Below, piece after piece: positions 61,866 to 64,000 of a stretch of DNA of 64,000 nucleotides. The notes under the pieces are model-generated. The model ran no database searches. It saw only the letters and a list, made by a program, of their open reading frames with translations, and had not been told where the DNA came from. Position 1 is the stretch's first letter. Every line of letters begins with the position of its first letter. The position numbers and the translations under genes are program-made. This DNA is from Embleya scabrispora (GTDB taxonomy: Bacteria > Actinomycetota > Actinomycetes > Streptomycetales > Streptomycetaceae), in contig NZ_MWQN01000003.1 of NCBI RefSeq assembly GCF_002024165.1, positions 186,001 to 250,000 of the forward strand, written 5' to 3'.

Positions 61866-62160
61866 GGGGCTGCCCGCCATCCCGTGCAGTCCGTCGACGT
61901 TCTGCGTCGCGACGCGGACCCGGAGCCAGGCGAGCGCTCGGTGCGCCGCGCCGGGACGAGCATCGACGACCCCGGACGCGGCCAAGTCGCGCCACACACG
62001 TGCCCGCACGCCCGAATCGGCCCGCGAACCGCTTGCGATGGGTGCCCTGTTCGCGCGACGGATCACGGATCCACAGGCTATGGGGGCCACGAAAGTCGGG
62101 GATACCGGAGACGGTGGAGATGCCCGCCCCGGTCAGCACCGCGAGTCGGCGCACCCGCGC
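61866..62160 (-). pseudogene. Sirtuin (NAD-dependent deacylase) relic, frameshifted and truncated
   Basis: RRLAVLTGAGISTVSGIPDF then RGPHSLW (the NAD-binding GAGxSxxSGIPDFRG signature) is in one frame. RVWRDLAASGVVDARPGAAH and VATQNVDGLHGMAGSP (the TQNxDxLHxxAG motif) are in another, much closer than in a full gene. The catalytic His and zinc regions that should follow are absent where the IS630-like relic begins. Confidence 0.7.
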
Positions 62161-63007
62161 CGGCCCCGGACGAATCGGCGGCCGGTCGGTCGTCGACACG
62201 CCGCCGGCTCCGGTGCGCCCGGCAGACCCGCCCGAGGAGACGGTCGGTCGCACGATGCCCGCCCCGATTCTGCTCGTCGAGCCGCGCCGACGCACTCGAA
62301 TTCCGGGCGGGCACTGGCCACTTCGAACCGTGTATCGACCGCTGTGCACCAGCTGCCACGATCGGCAGGTGGTCGACCCCCGGCGGTCGAGGGATCACGG
62401 TCGATGCGCTGCGGGTTACACTGTTGTCCGCCGCGATGTCGTGGTGTCACACGCACGGGTAGCGCTGCCGCAGCCGGGAGACACGTGCCCGACGGCGTGA
62501 GGTGAAGCGAACGACCCCGGGCGCGGCGGCCCGTTCGCGTCCGGCCCCACTCGCGATCGCCGCGCCCCGCCGCAACGCCCCACCCCCGTCGGCGGCGGAA
62601 GGCCGCGACAGGCGGACAAGCGGTCCGGTCCCAGCCGGCGGAGAGGGCGGCCGGGCGATGGACGGTGTCGGGGTGGGCGAGGAGTTCGACGGGAGAGCGC
62701 TGCCATGGCTCGTCCGGGGCGAAGTCCATGACGAGAACGCAGCGCTCAGGTGTATCGAGATGCCGTGGACATCGCGAACCGTGCGTCGTTTGAGCTTTCC
62801 GTCCGCTGCCCCGACGGTGCGCCGCAGGTCGCGCCGTGCGCCTGCGGGCAGGCGGCCGAGAGCTTCGCAAGCACCCGCTCGGCGACCGGGGGGCAGAGTC
62901 TCGAGGATGGCCCGGTGACGATCGCCCGGCGTCGGTTGGGCTCGGGGGATGCCGTCGTCGTCGGGTAGGACAGCGCTGACGAAGCGGCCGAGGACGGGGT
63001 CGCGCTC
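62161..63007. other. Gene-poor region
   Basis: Around 850 bp between the sirtuin relic and the tetR gene. Several open frames cross it on both strands, but all have Arg/Pro/Ala-rich shadow composition, no ribosome sites and no recognisable motif. Confidence 0.4.
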
Positions 63008-63574
63008 CTACGCCCCGGCGCGCTGCGCCAGGCCGTCCACGATGAGGGCCAGCCCCGCCTCGAACGCCGACTCGTTGTCGATCGTCGGGACGATCGGGTG
63101 GTCCGCTTCGACGGCGGGGCCGGTGTTCGCCTGCTCTTCCAGGACGCTGCCGACCGTGTAGCGGCCGGCGGCCAGCATCGCCATCTGGGCATCCCGTTCG
63201 GGGAGGCCGGAGGCGAGCAGGAAGCGCATCTTGTGGGCAATCCGATCGAGGTCGACGCCGCCGGGCAGGTGTCCGGAATGGAGTCGTGCGCCGTCGCGGC
63301 GCATCAGCAGGGTGCGGCGGAAGCTGCGGGTGTTCTCCAGGAACCAGTCCCGCCAGGGGTCGCCGGGCTGCGGTAGTGGAGCCGTCCCGTGGGGTGCCAT
63401 GGCGGCCTCGGCCATGGCACCGAGCAGTTCCTCCTTGTTCCGGAAGTGGTAGTAGAGCGACGGCTGTTCAACGCCCAGTCGCTTCGCCAACCGCCGGGTA
63501 CTGACGGCGTCCAGGCCGACCTCGTCCAGCAGGTCGAGGGCCTGGTCGACGACGTTCACACGGTTCACTCTCAC
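63008..63574 (-). CDS. TetR-class repressor (tetracycline-repressor C-terminal type)
   Basis: 188 residues. VNVVDQALDLLDEVGLDAVSTRRLAKRLGVEQPSLYYHFRNKEELLGAMAEAA is very close to the TetR(B/D) DNA-binding domain, including recognition helix QPSLYYHFRNK. The rest (WRDWFLENTRSFRRTLLMRRDGARLHSG and AAGRYTVGSVLEEQ) matches the TetR_C domain. Two palindromes like tet operators lie just upstream. The ligand could be a tetracycline-like or other aromatic polyketide. The usual divergent efflux or modifying gene is not found. Confidence 0.92.
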   Translation of the reverse strand: MRVNRVNVVDQALDLLDEVGLDAVSTRRLAKRLGVEQPSLYYHFRNKEELLGAMAEAAMAPHGTAPLPQPGDPWRDWFLENTRSFRRTLLMRRDGARLHSGHLPGGVDLDRIAHKMRFLLASGLPERDAQMAMLAAGRYTVGSVLEEQANTGPAVEADHPIVPTIDNESAFEAGLALIVDGLAQRAGA

Positions 63575-63583
63575 ATTGACAAT

Positions 63584-63627
63584 CTATCGGTGATAGATGA
63601 CGCTGCAAATCTACCTATCACCGATAG
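63584..63627. promoter_or_regulatory. Pair of tet-operator-like palindromes
   Basis: CTATCGGTGATAG (63584-63596) and its exact reverse complement CTATCACCGATAG (63615-63627) resemble the core of tetO (CTATCAGTGATAG in Tn10). Their centres are 31 bp apart, as with O1/O2 in tetRA regions. The first is 9 bp from the repressor start. Confidence 0.82.
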
Positions 63628-64000
63628 AAATGAGCTGTGTGCCATGAGGTACGGCACGGTCGGGAGCAAACGGGTGGGTAAAGCCGGCGTCGCCCTGGTC
63701 GCCCGCGCGGCAAGACGCGGCAGGACGCGGTACTCGCGGCAGGACGCGGTACTCGGAGTCAAGGTCTGCCGGCCCCGGCCGGAGGTGTTGGCCACGATGG
63801 TTGCCGCGTCCTGCCGCCACACGGGCTGACCGCGGTCGTACGGCGCTGTCCGGGTCGTCCGTAAGGCGCACCTCGCGCCCTGCTCGTACTCCCGTTTCAG
63901 TACGCCGCAGTGTCGGCAGTTGCCGGACGACGGCGACGCCCCCGGTCCCGAACGATGGGTCACGGCTCCGACGCCACGCGCTCGTGCGGAACACGCGGCC
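63628..64000. other. Window end: no supported gene
   Basis: 373 bp where a divergent TetR-controlled gene would be expected. A 61-codon plus-strand frame from ATG 63644 exists but has no ribosome site, runs through a tandem duplication and lacks motifs. A minus-strand frame (GARCALRTTRTAPYDRGQPV) could be the end of a gene entering from the right, but it would overlap the operators. Confidence 0.4.
63716..63753. repeat. Perfect 19-bp tandem duplication
   Basis: CGCGGCAGGACGCGGTACT is repeated exactly, back to back (63716-63734 and 63735-63753). As 19 is not a multiple of three, it would shift any frame crossing it. Confidence 0.75.

Noticed and set aside
62750-62968. 72-codon plus-strand frame in the gene-poor region
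   Set aside because: No ribosome site, no recognisable motif, and an equally open frame on the other strand.
63571-63963. Minus-strand 130-codon frame (EQGARCALRTTRTAPYDRGQ) at the right edge
   Set aside because: Somewhat protein-like, but it overlaps both tet operators and lacks a family; kept only as a possible end of a gene outside the window.
1-64000. CRISPR array, rRNA, complete prophage or integrase with attachment sites
   Set aside because: No regularly spaced identical repeats, rRNA segments, phage structural genes or integrase were seen.

Overview
The window is about 70% or more G+C, has strong third-position GC bias, many GTG starts, stop/start overlaps of the ATGA and GTGA kind, MarR/SpoIIE-phosphatase pairs, an RsbR-S-T type stress module and Tat-exported lipoproteins. 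This points to a filamentous actinomycete of the Streptomycetaceae (Streptomyces, Kitasatospora or Embleya type). The density of accessory genes, broken genes and transposase relics suggests a chromosome arm rather than the core. No rRNA, tRNA or CRISPR was seen.

1-5.6 kb: the end of a specialised-metabolite operon. It has an adenylation-carrier didomain (cut by the window edge), a fusion of a PP-loop ATPase with a vestigial NRPS epimerisation-like domain, an Asp/Glu-racemase family protein and an acyl-CoA-dehydrogenase family flavoprotein, all tightly coupled. This is the best candidate for undescribed chemistry. 5.8-6.4 kb: a lipoprotein. 6.7-16.9 kb: an iron-siderophore block: binding protein, siderophore-interacting reductase, two FecCD permeases and an ATPase on the minus strand, diverging from a two-gene ABC exporter whose two subunits have lost complementary halves of their ATP sites, followed by an AraC regulator. 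Two IdeR/DmdR-like iron boxes are visible.

16.9-22.3 kb: small regulator/target pairs, each with conspicuous inverted repeats: hydrolase/ArsR, membrane protein/winged-helix regulator, FMN-reductase-GNAT fusion/MarR. 22.3-24.2 kb: a decaying stressosome-like module: rsbR carries an apparent internal inversion, rsbS and rsbT look intact, and the next gene is fused to a LysR fragment. 24.5-28.9 kb: two MarR regulators and two SpoIIE-type PP2C phosphatases.

29.6-34.0 kb: a VOC protein, a phytanoyl-CoA dioxygenase-like enzyme, a Tat multicopper oxidase and a LysR regulator. 34.4-41.9 kb: a secreted glycosidase-like protein with a polysaccharide deacetylase lipoprotein, a YdcF membrane protein, a secreted erythromycin-esterase-like protein, a YciI protein and a FAD monooxygenase. 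42.2-46.4 kb: a small secreted cysteine-pair protein, two amidohydrolases and a histidine-type PLP decarboxylase. 47.4-49.9 kb: two divergent secreted proteins. 50.2-51.4 kb: a collapsed ABC-ATPase/histidine-kinase/response-regulator locus, shortened by frameshifts and deletions.

51.5-56.5 kb: two alpha/beta hydrolases (one with no visible nucleophile), a TetR regulator, a tautomerase and a TY-Chap-like protein. 56.8-62.2 kb: a graveyard of truncated transposases (IS5-like, IS630-like, IS701-like and one further DDE type) with relics of a phosphotransferase, a sirtuin, a GNAT and an sIHF-like protein among a few intact small genes. The end of the window has a TetR repressor facing two tet-operator-like palindromes, with no convincing target gene.
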